A program made the position numbers and the translations under genes. A stretch of 64,000 nt of DNA, taken from positions 112,075 to 176,074 of the forward strand of contig JACKBY010000007.1 of assembly GCA_020634335.1 (NCBI GenBank), read 5' to 3'. Each line of letters begins with the position of its first letter. Within the stretch, counting starts at the first letter, position 1. Origin of the DNA: Promineifilum sp. (GTDB taxonomy: Bacteria > Chloroflexota > Anaerolineae > Promineifilales > Promineifilaceae). The notes beneath the pieces are model-generated. The model saw only the letters and a program-made list of their open reading frames with translations. It did no database searches and was not told the DNA's origin. This document shows, one piece after another, positions 26,191 to 33,352 of this stretch.

Positions 26191-28182
26191 TCAAGGCAAG
26201 TTAACCAGCCCCAGCTCGGCCGCCTCGCCCAATCGAACAACTGTGGCCGGATCATAGAAGCCCGTCCGCAAACGGTAGGTACCGGGAAGCATATCGGGCG
26301 GCAGCTCCACGCGAAAATGATCGATAATGATCTCGCCAGGTCGCCAATCGCTCGTCGGGTAACCGGCCGGCGGCCGGTCGGTCTGCGCCGCCAGCTCGCC
26401 GTTGGCATCGAGGAGGTGAACGAAGCCGGTGTAGTCGACGGGAGTGGCAACGACCGCTTTCCAGGCCAATGTAATGAGCACCTGGTTATCCGTATGGTCA
26501 ATAGTATAGCCGACCAGTTTAATAACCCCGCCGAAATCAGAATCGGCCACTGTATCCGTTCGGACGCGCTCGGCGTCGGCCGGCACGTGGAAGGCGACGA
26601 AGTTATCTTCTGACGGGCGCATCTCGCCGCTTGAAAAGTACGCTTGCAGATTGGACAACACGGCCTCGGCTGCCGGCCGAACCAGATAGACCGCCGGCTG
26701 CCCCGGAATGCCGGCCGGAATCAAACCGTCATCGCCGTTGAAACTCCTTATTCCATCGGGATCGGCCAGGGCGAAGTAGATGGTCGCCATCTCTTCTTGG
26801 GAGGGCGATAGGTAGAGTACGGTTTCCGGCGGTTGGGCGGCAGCATATTGGCCCAGACGCCAATCCGCCTGATAGAAATCGCGCGACAAGTCGGGCTGAC
26901 TTGCGTAGCGGTCGAAGTAATCTCGGGCCGTCAGGGTCAGACTAGCAGCCGATAGGCCGATGAGAGCGACCGGGGCAACCCACGACGAGCGAACGCCGGC
27001 AGCGATCTTTTCGGCCAACCAGGTGCCGCCGCTGCCGATCAGGATCGCCGCCGGAGGGGCCAGGCCAACCAACCGGCCGAAGTGTGGGGCGTCACCGCTC
27101 AGAATGCTGGGCAGCAACATGACCCCAAACCAGGATAACATGAAAGCGTTAGCCGGCTGGCGGATAAAACGTACCCCGCCCACAGTACCCGCCACCAGTA
27201 GAAGCGCCTGCAGCGGATCAAGATAGGGGCGGCCGGGCAGATTGTGCCGCAGATGGGTATCGCCTTTCCAGAAAAGCCCGCCGACCACCCGCCCCACGTT
27301 TAGCAGCCACGTGAGCGCCGGAGCTCCTTCCACCACACCTGCGCCTCGATTGGCGACAAAACTCATGCGAAACACAAAAAAGTAGGGGTAGCGGATGAAA
27401 TACCACAATAAAGGCAGCGCCGTCAACAGCGCTGCGCCCGTTGCCAGAGCCAACCCTCGCCATCTCTCGCGCAAGCTGGGTAAATCCACGATGAGCATGA
27501 ATAGACCAAACAGAACAAACGCCAACGGAAACAGTCTAGAAGCGGCAAACGTATAGAGGGAAAGGCCAGTGAAGAACCCGGCCAGCCCCATCCACACACT
27601 GCTTCGCCCATTCCAGCCGCGCCAAAATGCATAGACCGCTAACGTCATCGGCGGCAGCAGAACCATGGCCCGAATGCCAAAGCGACTAAAGGTCAATGCT
27701 GGATAGAGAACGGCCAGAGAAAAGGCGGCCAGCAGCGGCAGCAACTCGCCACGCATCAGGCGGCGCGAATCTGGGGGATACAATGCCCGCGCGGCCAGCC
27801 AGGTCGTGAACACGGCCAGCGTGCCCGCCGTGGCCATCACCGCGCGGATAGCAAACGCGGTGTTGCCGAATAGCCAAATAGAGAGCGCCACCAGATAGAT
27901 GTGCAGCGGCTCGCGGCCGTAGTTCCCTTCGAAGAACACGGGGAGTCGAGTGGGAGCAGCCGGGTTATCCGCATGGGCATCGCCCCCATAGAGTTCCCAC
28001 CCCTCGTAATATTGGGGGAACACCTTTCCCTGTAGCAGAGAAAGCGCATCCAGTCCATTATAGGCTTCATCGTGGTAGAGGCCCGGGGGCAGTCTGTCGA
28101 GATACCAAAAGCGCAGACCGGCAGCCAGCGACAAGATTACCAGCAGCAACAAAGCCGGCCACTGATTTCGAGAAACGACCAT
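26191..28182 (-). CDS. GT39-like (dolichyl-phosphate-mannose transferase type) membrane protein
   Basis: This is a 663-residue GT-C-fold protein counted from ATG 28182. RLPPGLYHDEAYNGLDALSL carries the acidic Asp-Glu pair expected in the first external loop, followed by FFEGNYGREPLHIYLVAL, a PMT/ArnT family segment. About ten hydrophobic helices follow, then a soluble C-terminal domain (from about residue 450) with beta-rich segments such as VDYTGFVHLLDANGELAAQ. Such enzymes transfer sugars from polyprenyl phosphate. The frame extends to TTG 28218, but a promoter-like pair at 28190-28218 would start transcription right at ATG 28182, so a leaderless message is possible. It heads the operon with the GNAT and YfhO genes. 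Confidence 0.82.
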   Translation of the reverse strand: MVVSRNQWPALLLLVILSLAAGLRFWYLDRLPPGLYHDEAYNGLDALSLLQGKVFPQYYEGWELYGGDAHADNPAAPTRLPVFFEGNYGREPLHIYLVALSIWLFGNTAFAIRAVMATAGTLAVFTTWLAARALYPPDSRRLMRGELLPLLAAFSLAVLYPALTFSRFGIRAMVLLPPMTLAVYAFWRGWNGRSSVWMGLAGFFTGLSLYTFAASRLFPLAFVLFGLFMLIVDLPSLRERWRGLALATGAALLTALPLLWYFIRYPYFFVFRMSFVANRGAGVVEGAPALTWLLNVGRVVGGLFWKGDTHLRHNLPGRPYLDPLQALLLVAGTVGGVRFIRQPANAFMLSWFGVMLLPSILSGDAPHFGRLVGLAPPAAILIGSGGTWLAEKIAAGVRSSWVAPVALIGLSAASLTLTARDYFDRYASQPDLSRDFYQADWRLGQYAAAQPPETVLYLSPSQEEMATIYFALADPDGIRSFNGDDGLIPAGIPGQPAVYLVRPAAEAVLSNLQAYFSSGEMRPSEDNFVAFHVPADAERVRTDTVADSDFGGVIKLVGYTIDHTDNQVLITLAWKAVVATPVDYTGFVHLLDANGELAAQTDRPPAGYPTSDWRPGEIIIDHFRVELPPDMLPGTYRLRTGFYDPATVVRLGEAAELGLVNLP

Positions 28183-28189
28183 ATGATCG

Positions 28190-28218
28190 ATTATGACAGT
28201 ATCGTCGTTGACTTCCAA
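28190..28218 (-). promoter_or_regulatory. Possible promoter of the GT39-GNAT-YfhO operon
   Basis: On the minus strand TTGGAA (28218-28213) and CATAAT (28195-28190) are separated by 17 bases, and the -10 is preceded by TG as in extended -10 promoters. The expected start point, about 28183, is next to ATG 28182. Each hexamer differs from consensus, so the call is tentative. Confidence 0.4.
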
Positions 28219-28435
28219 ATCATGCTATCGGGTTATTCCGGCCGCGCCTGAATCCGTAGCGCGATATGCGCGCCTTTGATCCATCGTGTATCATTGGATG
28301 TTGGCCGCGCATCGGGAGCGACTCAAACCGTGAAGACTGATAGATAGGTCGGTCGTAAGCTTCGCAGCCTACTATGCCCCATGGTGTGCCCATCAAAATT
28401 AGTCTGGGCCGACAATTTGAAGCAGGATGCAGAGA

Positions 28436-29791
28436 ATGGCAGAAAACAAGAACAATGCAATTTACGTGGTTGGGCACGTCAATCCCGATACCGATTCGAT
28501 TGCCGCAGCAATGGGCTATGCCTGGCTGCTGCAAGACCAGGGACAGAATGCTATTGCCGCGCGCGCGGGACATCTGAACCCACAAACGACGTGGGTGCTC
28601 AATCATTTAAAAATCGAGCTGCCCATGCTTCTAACCGACGCATCGCCGCGCTTCGCCAGTATTTCGCACCGTCTCAACACCGCTTCGCCCGATCACCCCC
28701 TGCGCGAAGTATGGTCCATCGCCAATCGCACCGGCGGAGTGGCTCCTATTGTCGACAGCGAGGGCAAGCCGTTCGGCCTGGTGACGGTCATCAGTCTGTT
28801 CGATTTCCTCAGCCGAACTATCGGCTCCCATCCGCGTCGCGAAGAGATGCGCATCGGCGAACTGATGGATATGCCGGGGCATGAAGCCGTCGACCGCACA
28901 GTCCCGCAATTCCTGGGTAATACCCGCATTCGGGACGCCCTGAATCGCATCTTGCGCGAAGAGCGCACGGAGTTTTGGGTGGTGGATGAAACCGGCCGCT
29001 ACGTGGGCATTTGCCGCCATAGGGAGGCCCTCAATCCACCGCGGATGCAACTGATCCTGGTGGATCACAACGAGCCAGGCCAGGCCATCGGGTCTATCGA
29101 CGAAGCTGACATCATCGAGATCGTCGACCATCACCGGCTGGGCAACCCATCGACCAGGACACCGATTCGCTTCACGGTTGACGTCGTTGGCAGCACTTCT
29201 ACCCTGATCTCCGAGCGCATTAACGACGCCGGACTCAGCGCGCCGCCGGAGCTGGCTGGCTTGCTGTTGGCCGGGGTCCTGTCTGATACGCTCATCTTGA
29301 CCTCGCCCACGACCACACCGCGTGACTACGAAGCGGCCGAGCGCCTTGGCCGTTGGGCATTCGTCATCGGGTCGCCCCTGGCGGGCGAGACGGTTCAGTC
29401 ATACGGCGAGAAAGTGATTTCTTCGGGCACAGGTTTGGCCACGCGCGACCCGGCCGACATCGTCAGCGCCGACCTCAAGCTGTATGAAGAGGCCGGCCTG
29501 TCCTTCGGCGTAGCCCAGGCAGAGGTGACGTCTCTGGTGGAGCTGGACGAGTACCACGATCAGCTCAAGGAAGCCCTGATAAAGCTGCGCGATGCCAAGG
29601 GTCTGAACTTCGCGGTGCTGATGGTAACCGACGTGGTGCGCGGCTCCAGCCGGCTGCTGTTGACCTCTGACGTGCCAGGGTTAGGTGGATTACCCTATCC
29701 CAAGCTACCGGATGGAACGTTCCGTTTGCCCGGCGTCGTCTCGCGCAAGAAACAGTTGCTCCCTGCACTGCTGAGCGCGCTTGAAGGCTAA
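28436..29791 (+). CDS. ppaC: Manganese-dependent inorganic pyrophosphatase with CBS insert (family II)
   Basis: This is a 451-residue cytoplasmic DHH-superfamily enzyme that hydrolyses pyrophosphate. VGHVNPDTDSIAAAMGY (residues about 10-26) holds His and Asp metal ligands, and VDHHRLGNPSTRTPIRF is the DHH motif. The C-terminal DHHA2 part ends with LTSDVPGLGGLPYPKLPDGTFRLPGVVSRKKQLLP-type residues, of which SRKKQ is the substrate-binding signature. A CBS pair occupies residues about 65-200, as in nucleotide-regulated family II pyrophosphatases (AMP inhibits and ATP activates in studied members). ATG 28427 is three codons upstream. I favour ATG 28436 because AGGA lies about 10 bases before it. 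Confidence 0.9.
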   Translation: MAENKNNAIYVVGHVNPDTDSIAAAMGYAWLLQDQGQNAIAARAGHLNPQTTWVLNHLKIELPMLLTDASPRFASISHRLNTASPDHPLREVWSIANRTGGVAPIVDSEGKPFGLVTVISLFDFLSRTIGSHPRREEMRIGELMDMPGHEAVDRTVPQFLGNTRIRDALNRILREERTEFWVVDETGRYVGICRHREALNPPRMQLILVDHNEPGQAIGSIDEADIIEIVDHHRLGNPSTRTPIRFTVDVVGSTSTLISERINDAGLSAPPELAGLLLAGVLSDTLILTSPTTTPRDYEAAERLGRWAFVIGSPLAGETVQSYGEKVISSGTGLATRDPADIVSADLKLYEEAGLSFGVAQAEVTSLVELDEYHDQLKEALIKLRDAKGLNFAVLMVTDVVRGSSRLLLTSDVPGLGGLPYPKLPDGTFRLPGVVSRKKQLLPALLSALEG

Positions 29792-29798
29792 TGAAGAA

Positions 29799-29828
29799 AA
29801 CATCCACAGATTTCGCAGATTACGAAAT
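29799..29828 (-). repeat. Dispersed intergenic repeat fragment (AAATCTGTGG type)
   Basis: Read on the minus strand, this gap contains ATCTGCGAAATCTGTGG, which matches 33314-33330 at 16 of 17 positions. ATTTCG and CGAAAT around it (29809-29827 region) can form a small hairpin. It is one of several related copies in gaps of this window. Confidence 0.6.
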
Positions 29829-29890
29829 TCTTCCAGAGATGTGATCGGCAAGTTTGTGATGCTGCCAGGTACTTTATTCATATCAAGCCG

Positions 29891-30619
29891 TTGAGTTACT
29901 TTTTTCTGCAATGTCGCCTCGAGCGCTGCCGGTTCCGGTTTCCGGCGTCGGCTGAAGAAAGCCAAGCGCTGGTCTGCCCCCGCTGCGGGGGTGAAGTAGA
30001 GGTTGTGGCCGAGACACTCAAGAGCAACCCCGCTCGGCCCAGGTCGGTATTAGAAGCCTTGACGTTGGTGGGGCTGCTGGACAATATCCGCAGTATTCAC
30101 AACGTCGGCTCGATGTTCCGCTCGGCCGATGGCGCGGGTGTAGGCCACCTCTATCTGGCGGGGATCACGGCCACACCTGAACATCCCAAACTAGCCAAAG
30201 CCGCACTGGGGGCCAATGAAGACGTACCCTGGTCATACTATGCCAATGGGCTGGATGCAGTGGCCGATCTGCGGGCCAACGACTTCCACCTGTGGGCGCT
30301 GGAAAATGTTGATGACCGGAAGTCCACGTCGTCCCCTCCCTCTGGGTTCCCCCAAAAGCTCGCCCTGGTCGTTGGCAACGAGCGGGCAGGCATCGATCCG
30401 GCCATCCAAAGAGAATGCGACGCCCTCCTCAGCCTGCCCATGAGCGGCCGTAAATCGTCTTTGAACGTGGCCGTGGCTTTCGGCATTGCCCTCTACTGGG
30501 TGCGATATGGTAAACTATTAGCGCCGATTCCCAATCGCGAATCTGGAGATCAGCATGACGACGATGGGCAAGCTGGAGAACACGCCGATAGGGACCATCT
30601 GGGTCGCCGCGTCGGATGA
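29891..30619 (+). CDS. SpoU/TrmH-family RNA 2'-O-methyltransferase with N-terminal zinc ribbon
   Basis: This is a 242-residue protein from TTG 29891, the only upstream start that keeps the Cys-rich head. QCRLERC and VCPRCGG form a likely four-Cys zinc ribbon at residues 8-34. The SPOUT methyltransferase domain has all three motifs: NIRSIHNVGSMFRSADG, LALVVGNERAGI and SLPMSGRKSSLNVAVAFGIALYW, whose knotted C-terminus binds S-adenosylmethionine. It should methylate ribose in rRNA or tRNA. The target is unknown. The last 21 codons overlap the next gene in another frame and look non-conserved and polar, so the true function ends near residue 215. Confidence 0.82.
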   Translation: MSYFFLQCRLERCRFRFPASAEESQALVCPRCGGEVEVVAETLKSNPARPRSVLEALTLVGLLDNIRSIHNVGSMFRSADGAGVGHLYLAGITATPEHPKLAKAALGANEDVPWSYYANGLDAVADLRANDFHLWALENVDDRKSTSSPPSGFPQKLALVVGNERAGIDPAIQRECDALLSLPMSGRKSSLNVAVAFGIALYWVRYGKLLAPIPNRESGDQHDDDGQAGEHADRDHLGRRVG

Positions 30620-31073
30620 TGGAGTAGTGGGCATCAGCCTGTGGGATGACGCGGACCGTTTCCTGATCGAAATCAGCCGGCACACCGGCGATGCCGTCGC
30701 TGTCGACGGGGCGGCCGGCCCCATCGTGACGGCCGCCCTGACCGAACTGGACGAATACCTCCGGGGCCAACGACGCGACTTCGCCGTGCCGATTGACTGG
30801 TCTATCCTTACCCCTTTCCAGCGGCAAGTCCTGGAGCACGTTCGAGACGTAACCTATGGTCAAACGACCAGTTATGGGGCCATTGCCGAGCGGATAGGTC
30901 GGCCAGCCGCGGTGAGGGCCGTCGGGCGGGCCAATGCGACCAACCCATACCCTATCATTGTTCCCTGTCATCGCATTCTGGGCGCAGACGGTCGCCTGCA
31001 CGGCTATGGGGCAAGAGGTGGGCTGGAAACCAAAGCGTGGCTGCTGAGGCTGGAAGGTAGCTGGTTGATTTAA
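30555..31073 (+). CDS. ogt: Methylated-DNA--protein-cysteine S-methyltransferase
   Basis: This is a 172-residue DNA-repair protein that moves alkyl groups from O6-alkylguanine or O4-alkylthymine to its own cysteine. IVPCHRIL carries acceptor Cys138, preceded by the helix-turn-helix segment TTSYGAIAERIGRPAAVRAVGRANATNP with the Arg finger, and followed by YGARGGLETKAWLL. Length and layout match Ogt more than the two-domain Ada. The start lies 65 bases inside the SpoU gene in a different frame. GGAGATCAGC precedes the ATG. It faces the convergent MocR gene, which ends 30 bases further on. Confidence 0.93.
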   Translation: MTTMGKLENTPIGTIWVAASDDGVVGISLWDDADRFLIEISRHTGDAVAVDGAAGPIVTAALTELDEYLRGQRRDFAVPIDWSILTPFQRQVLEHVRDVTYGQTTSYGAIAERIGRPAAVRAVGRANATNPYPIIVPCHRILGADGRLHGYGARGGLETKAWLLRLEGSWLI

Positions 31074-31103
31074 CGCCCGCCGATTCCCCCACGCTCATAC
31101 GCT

Positions 31104-32540
31104 CTAATCAGGCCACGCCTCGGCCAAACGACGCACGCCCTCTACGATCTCGTCCTCATCCAGGCCGCTGAATCCCAGCAAAATCGAAGGTGGCGCCGGC
31201 CGCTCCAGATGATAAGGCGCGCCGCCATAGACTCGGACGCCGCGAGCGGCCGCGTCGCGCACCAGTTGTCCTTCGTCGACCGCATCAGTGGCGTAGAGCA
31301 TCACGTGTAGGCCGGCGGCTACGGGCGAATAGCGGACACGCCGGCCCAGATGTTCGTCCAATGCGCTCACCAACGTGGTTCGCTTGTCACCATATAAGCG
31401 GCGCAGATGTCGCAAATGGCGCTCGAAGTGCCCCTCGGTCAAGAAGTCGGCCACAGCCGCCTGCGTCAGTGTGGGCGCTCCGCGATCGACCAATTCCTTG
31501 GCTTGCACAAATGGGGCAGTCAAAGCGCGCGGCAAGACCAGATAGCCCAGGCGCAACGCCGGAAATAGCACCTTCGAGAAGGTGCCCAGGTAGACGACTC
31601 GCCCTTCCTCGTCCAGTCCTTGCAGAGCCGCCAGAGAACTACTCTCATACCGTAAGTCACCGTCGTAATCATCCTCAATGATGACGGCCTCCCGTTCGCG
31701 GGCCCACGCCAGCAGAGCCAACCGCGGAGCCAGCGGCATCGTCCCACCTTTGGGAAACTGGTGCGAGGGTGTTACAAAAGCCAGACGCGGGCGAGCGTCG
31801 GCCGGGATGTGATCGACGGGCAACCCCTCATTGTCGACCGGTAGGCCGACCAAACGCGCCTGATGAAGCTGGAACAAGGCATAGGCGTCGCGGTAGCCGG
31901 GAGTCTCCACCAGCACCTCGTCATTCGGCTCCAGCAACAAGCGGGCGAGAATGTCGATAGCCTGCTGCGCGCCGCTGACGATAACGACCTCTTCCGGCGT
32001 GCAGCGAACCCCGCGCGATTGGGTCAGGTATTCAGCCAACGCGCGCCGCAGCGGATAGAAACCCGCGGCCGACCCATAGCGGGACAGCATGGCATCATCC
32101 GTAGATAGATAACGCCCCAACAAGCGCCGCCAGATATCGTAAGGAAATCGCTCGGCGAACGAGCGACCAAAACCGAAGTCGATCTCCGGCCGGGAGCTGT
32201 CAACAAGGGGGCCATTTGCGTGGTGGAGGGTGCGAACTCGCCGGCCCCAGTCCGTCAGCGCCGGCCGGAAAATATGGGACTGCATCTCGCCCGCAGGCAA
32301 GTTGGAGGCCACGTAAGTGCCCGCGCCGACACGACTTTCAACAAATCCCTCCACCGCCAACTGCTCAAGCGCGCGCACGACCGTGATTCTGGCCACGCCA
32401 GCGTCGCGGGCCATCGAGCGACTGGATGGCAGGCGCGATGCGGGCGACAGCGCGCCGGAGAGGATAGCCTCCCGAAGTTGCCGGTAGACCTGGCGATAGA
32501 CGGGATCGACGTCATCCCGATTAATTTCTAGTTCCACCAC
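31104..32540 (-). CDS. MocR/PdxR-type GntR regulator with aminotransferase domain
   Basis: The N-terminal winged helix (residues about 5-75: YRQVYRQLREAILSG...LPSSRSMARDAGVARITVVRAL) is fused to a fold-type I aminotransferase domain with YLGTFSKVLFPALRLGYLVLP holding the PLP Lys. MocR proteins sense PLP or amino compounds and often control vitamin B6, GABA or taurine genes. The usual frame opens upstream at ATG 32579, but GTG 32540 has an excellent AGGGGAG site (32548-32554) seven bases ahead, and I prefer it (478 residues). It is divergent from a TetR gene with a palindrome in between. The target genes are not evident. Confidence 0.87.
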   Translation of the reverse strand: MVELEINRDDVDPVYRQVYRQLREAILSGALSPASRLPSSRSMARDAGVARITVVRALEQLAVEGFVESRVGAGTYVASNLPAGEMQSHIFRPALTDWGRRVRTLHHANGPLVDSSRPEIDFGFGRSFAERFPYDIWRRLLGRYLSTDDAMLSRYGSAAGFYPLRRALAEYLTQSRGVRCTPEEVVIVSGAQQAIDILARLLLEPNDEVLVETPGYRDAYALFQLHQARLVGLPVDNEGLPVDHIPADARPRLAFVTPSHQFPKGGTMPLAPRLALLAWAREREAVIIEDDYDGDLRYESSSLAALQGLDEEGRVVYLGTFSKVLFPALRLGYLVLPRALTAPFVQAKELVDRGAPTLTQAAVADFLTEGHFERHLRHLRRLYGDKRTTLVSALDEHLGRRVRYSPVAAGLHVMLYATDAVDEGQLVRDAAARGVRVYGGAPYHLERPAPPSILLGFSGLDEDEIVEGVRRLAEAWPD

Positions 32541-32541
32541 G

Positions 32542-32570
32542 TTGCGACTCCCCTGAACTTGGACTAAGAT
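32542..32570 (+). promoter_or_regulatory. Candidate promoter of the TetR gene
   Basis: TTGCGA (32542-32547) and TAAGAT (32565-32570) are separated by 17 bases. Each matches four of six consensus positions. The predicted start point is only about 7 bases before ATG 32584, and the -10 overlaps the palindrome at 32562-32574. Confidence 0.4.
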
Positions 32571-32574
32571 AGTC
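32562..32574. promoter_or_regulatory. Palindromic operator candidate between divergent regulators
   Basis: GACTA and TAGTC are perfect inverted arms around AGA. The site overlaps the candidate -10 of the TetR gene and lies 8 bases upstream of the MocR ribosome site. A TetR or MocR dimer bound here could control both genes. Confidence 0.45.
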
Positions 32575-32583
32575 TCCATCGCT

Positions 32584-33201
32584 ATGCCGTACCGAAGCAC
32601 CGAAAAGACCCGCCTCAAAAAAGACGCCAAACGCACAGCCATGATGCAGGCCGCCGTGCGCGTGTTCGCCGACAAAGGGTATCACGCGGCCACCGTGCGC
32701 GACATCGTCAACGAGGCCGAGGTCGCCATCGGCACGTTTTACTTCTATTTTCCCGACAAGGAAACGCTTTTCGTCCATCTCTTTGAAGAAACCGCCGCTT
32801 TTTTGCTGCAAGCTATCGAACAGGCCATGAACAGCCGAACGTCGTTTCCAGCCCAACTGGAAGCTGCCATTCAGGCCTATATCAACGTCGCCTTTTACGA
32901 ACCCGCCGTCGTCCAGCTCCTATTGGTGGGGGGCATGGGGTCGGTGCCGTCGCTGGCCGAACGCCGGGCGGAGTATCGTGAAAAGCTGATTCGCACCTGG
33001 CAACGTCCCCTGATCTCGGCCCTGGAGCAAAAACAGATCGAGCCGCAAAACGTGCGCCGCACGGCCGAAGCGCTGGTCGGCGCGTTTGACGAGATCATCT
33101 TTCACCTCCTCACAGCGACCCAAACGGAGCGCGAGGGGCAACAAGCGGTAGGCGACATGGTGCAATTCGGCCTGCGCGCCACCGGCTATCTCTATACCTA
33201 G
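32584..33201 (+). CDS. TetR/AcrR-family transcriptional regulator
   Basis: This is a 205-residue repressor-type protein. The N-terminal helix-turn-helix is AAVRVFADKGYHAATVRDIVNEAEVAIGTFYFYFPDKETLF (residues about 20-62), with the characteristic GTFYFYF recognition helix end. The C-terminal ligand domain is variable, so no ligand can be named. No ribosome site is visible before ATG 32584, in line with a very short or absent leader. It is divergent from the MocR gene. No transporter or enzyme follows immediately on the same strand, so its targets may be remote or be the pair itself. Confidence 0.9.
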   Translation: MPYRSTEKTRLKKDAKRTAMMQAAVRVFADKGYHAATVRDIVNEAEVAIGTFYFYFPDKETLFVHLFEETAAFLLQAIEQAMNSRTSFPAQLEAAIQAYINVAFYEPAVVQLLLVGGMGSVPSLAERRAEYREKLIRTWQRPLISALEQKQIEPQNVRRTAEALVGAFDEIIFHLLTATQTEREGQQAVGDMVQFGLRATGYLYT

Positions 33202-33203
33202 TC

Positions 33204-33273
33204 CACTGTCACTTTAATAATTTTCAGAAGAAGGATCCGCAGATGAGGACGATATTCTCTTAAATCTGCATAA
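33204..33273 (+). repeat. Dispersed intergenic repeat, right-reading copy downstream of sbcC
   Basis: This roughly 70-base segment shares CACTGTCAC, AATAATTTT, AGAAGAAGGATCCGCAGAT and TTCTCTTAAATCTGC in the same order with the reverse complement of 37653-37726. It lies between the TetR stop and the sbcC stop. Its hairpin arms are more decayed than in the other copy. Confidence 0.75.
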
Positions 33274-33300
33274 CCTAAAGGATCGCCCACCACGCCTCCT

Positions 33301-33330
33301 AAAAATCTGTGTCATCTGCCAAATCTGTGG
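33301..33330 (+). repeat. Second repeat fragment in the tetR-sbcC gap
   Basis: The stretch holds ATCTGTGTCATCTGCC followed by AAATCTGTGG. Its final 17 bases match the copy at 29799-29828 with one difference, and its internal ATCTG units resemble those of the longer copies beside sbcCD. Confidence 0.55.
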
Positions 33331-33352
33331 GCCCTGTTTCCGAAGATCACCA

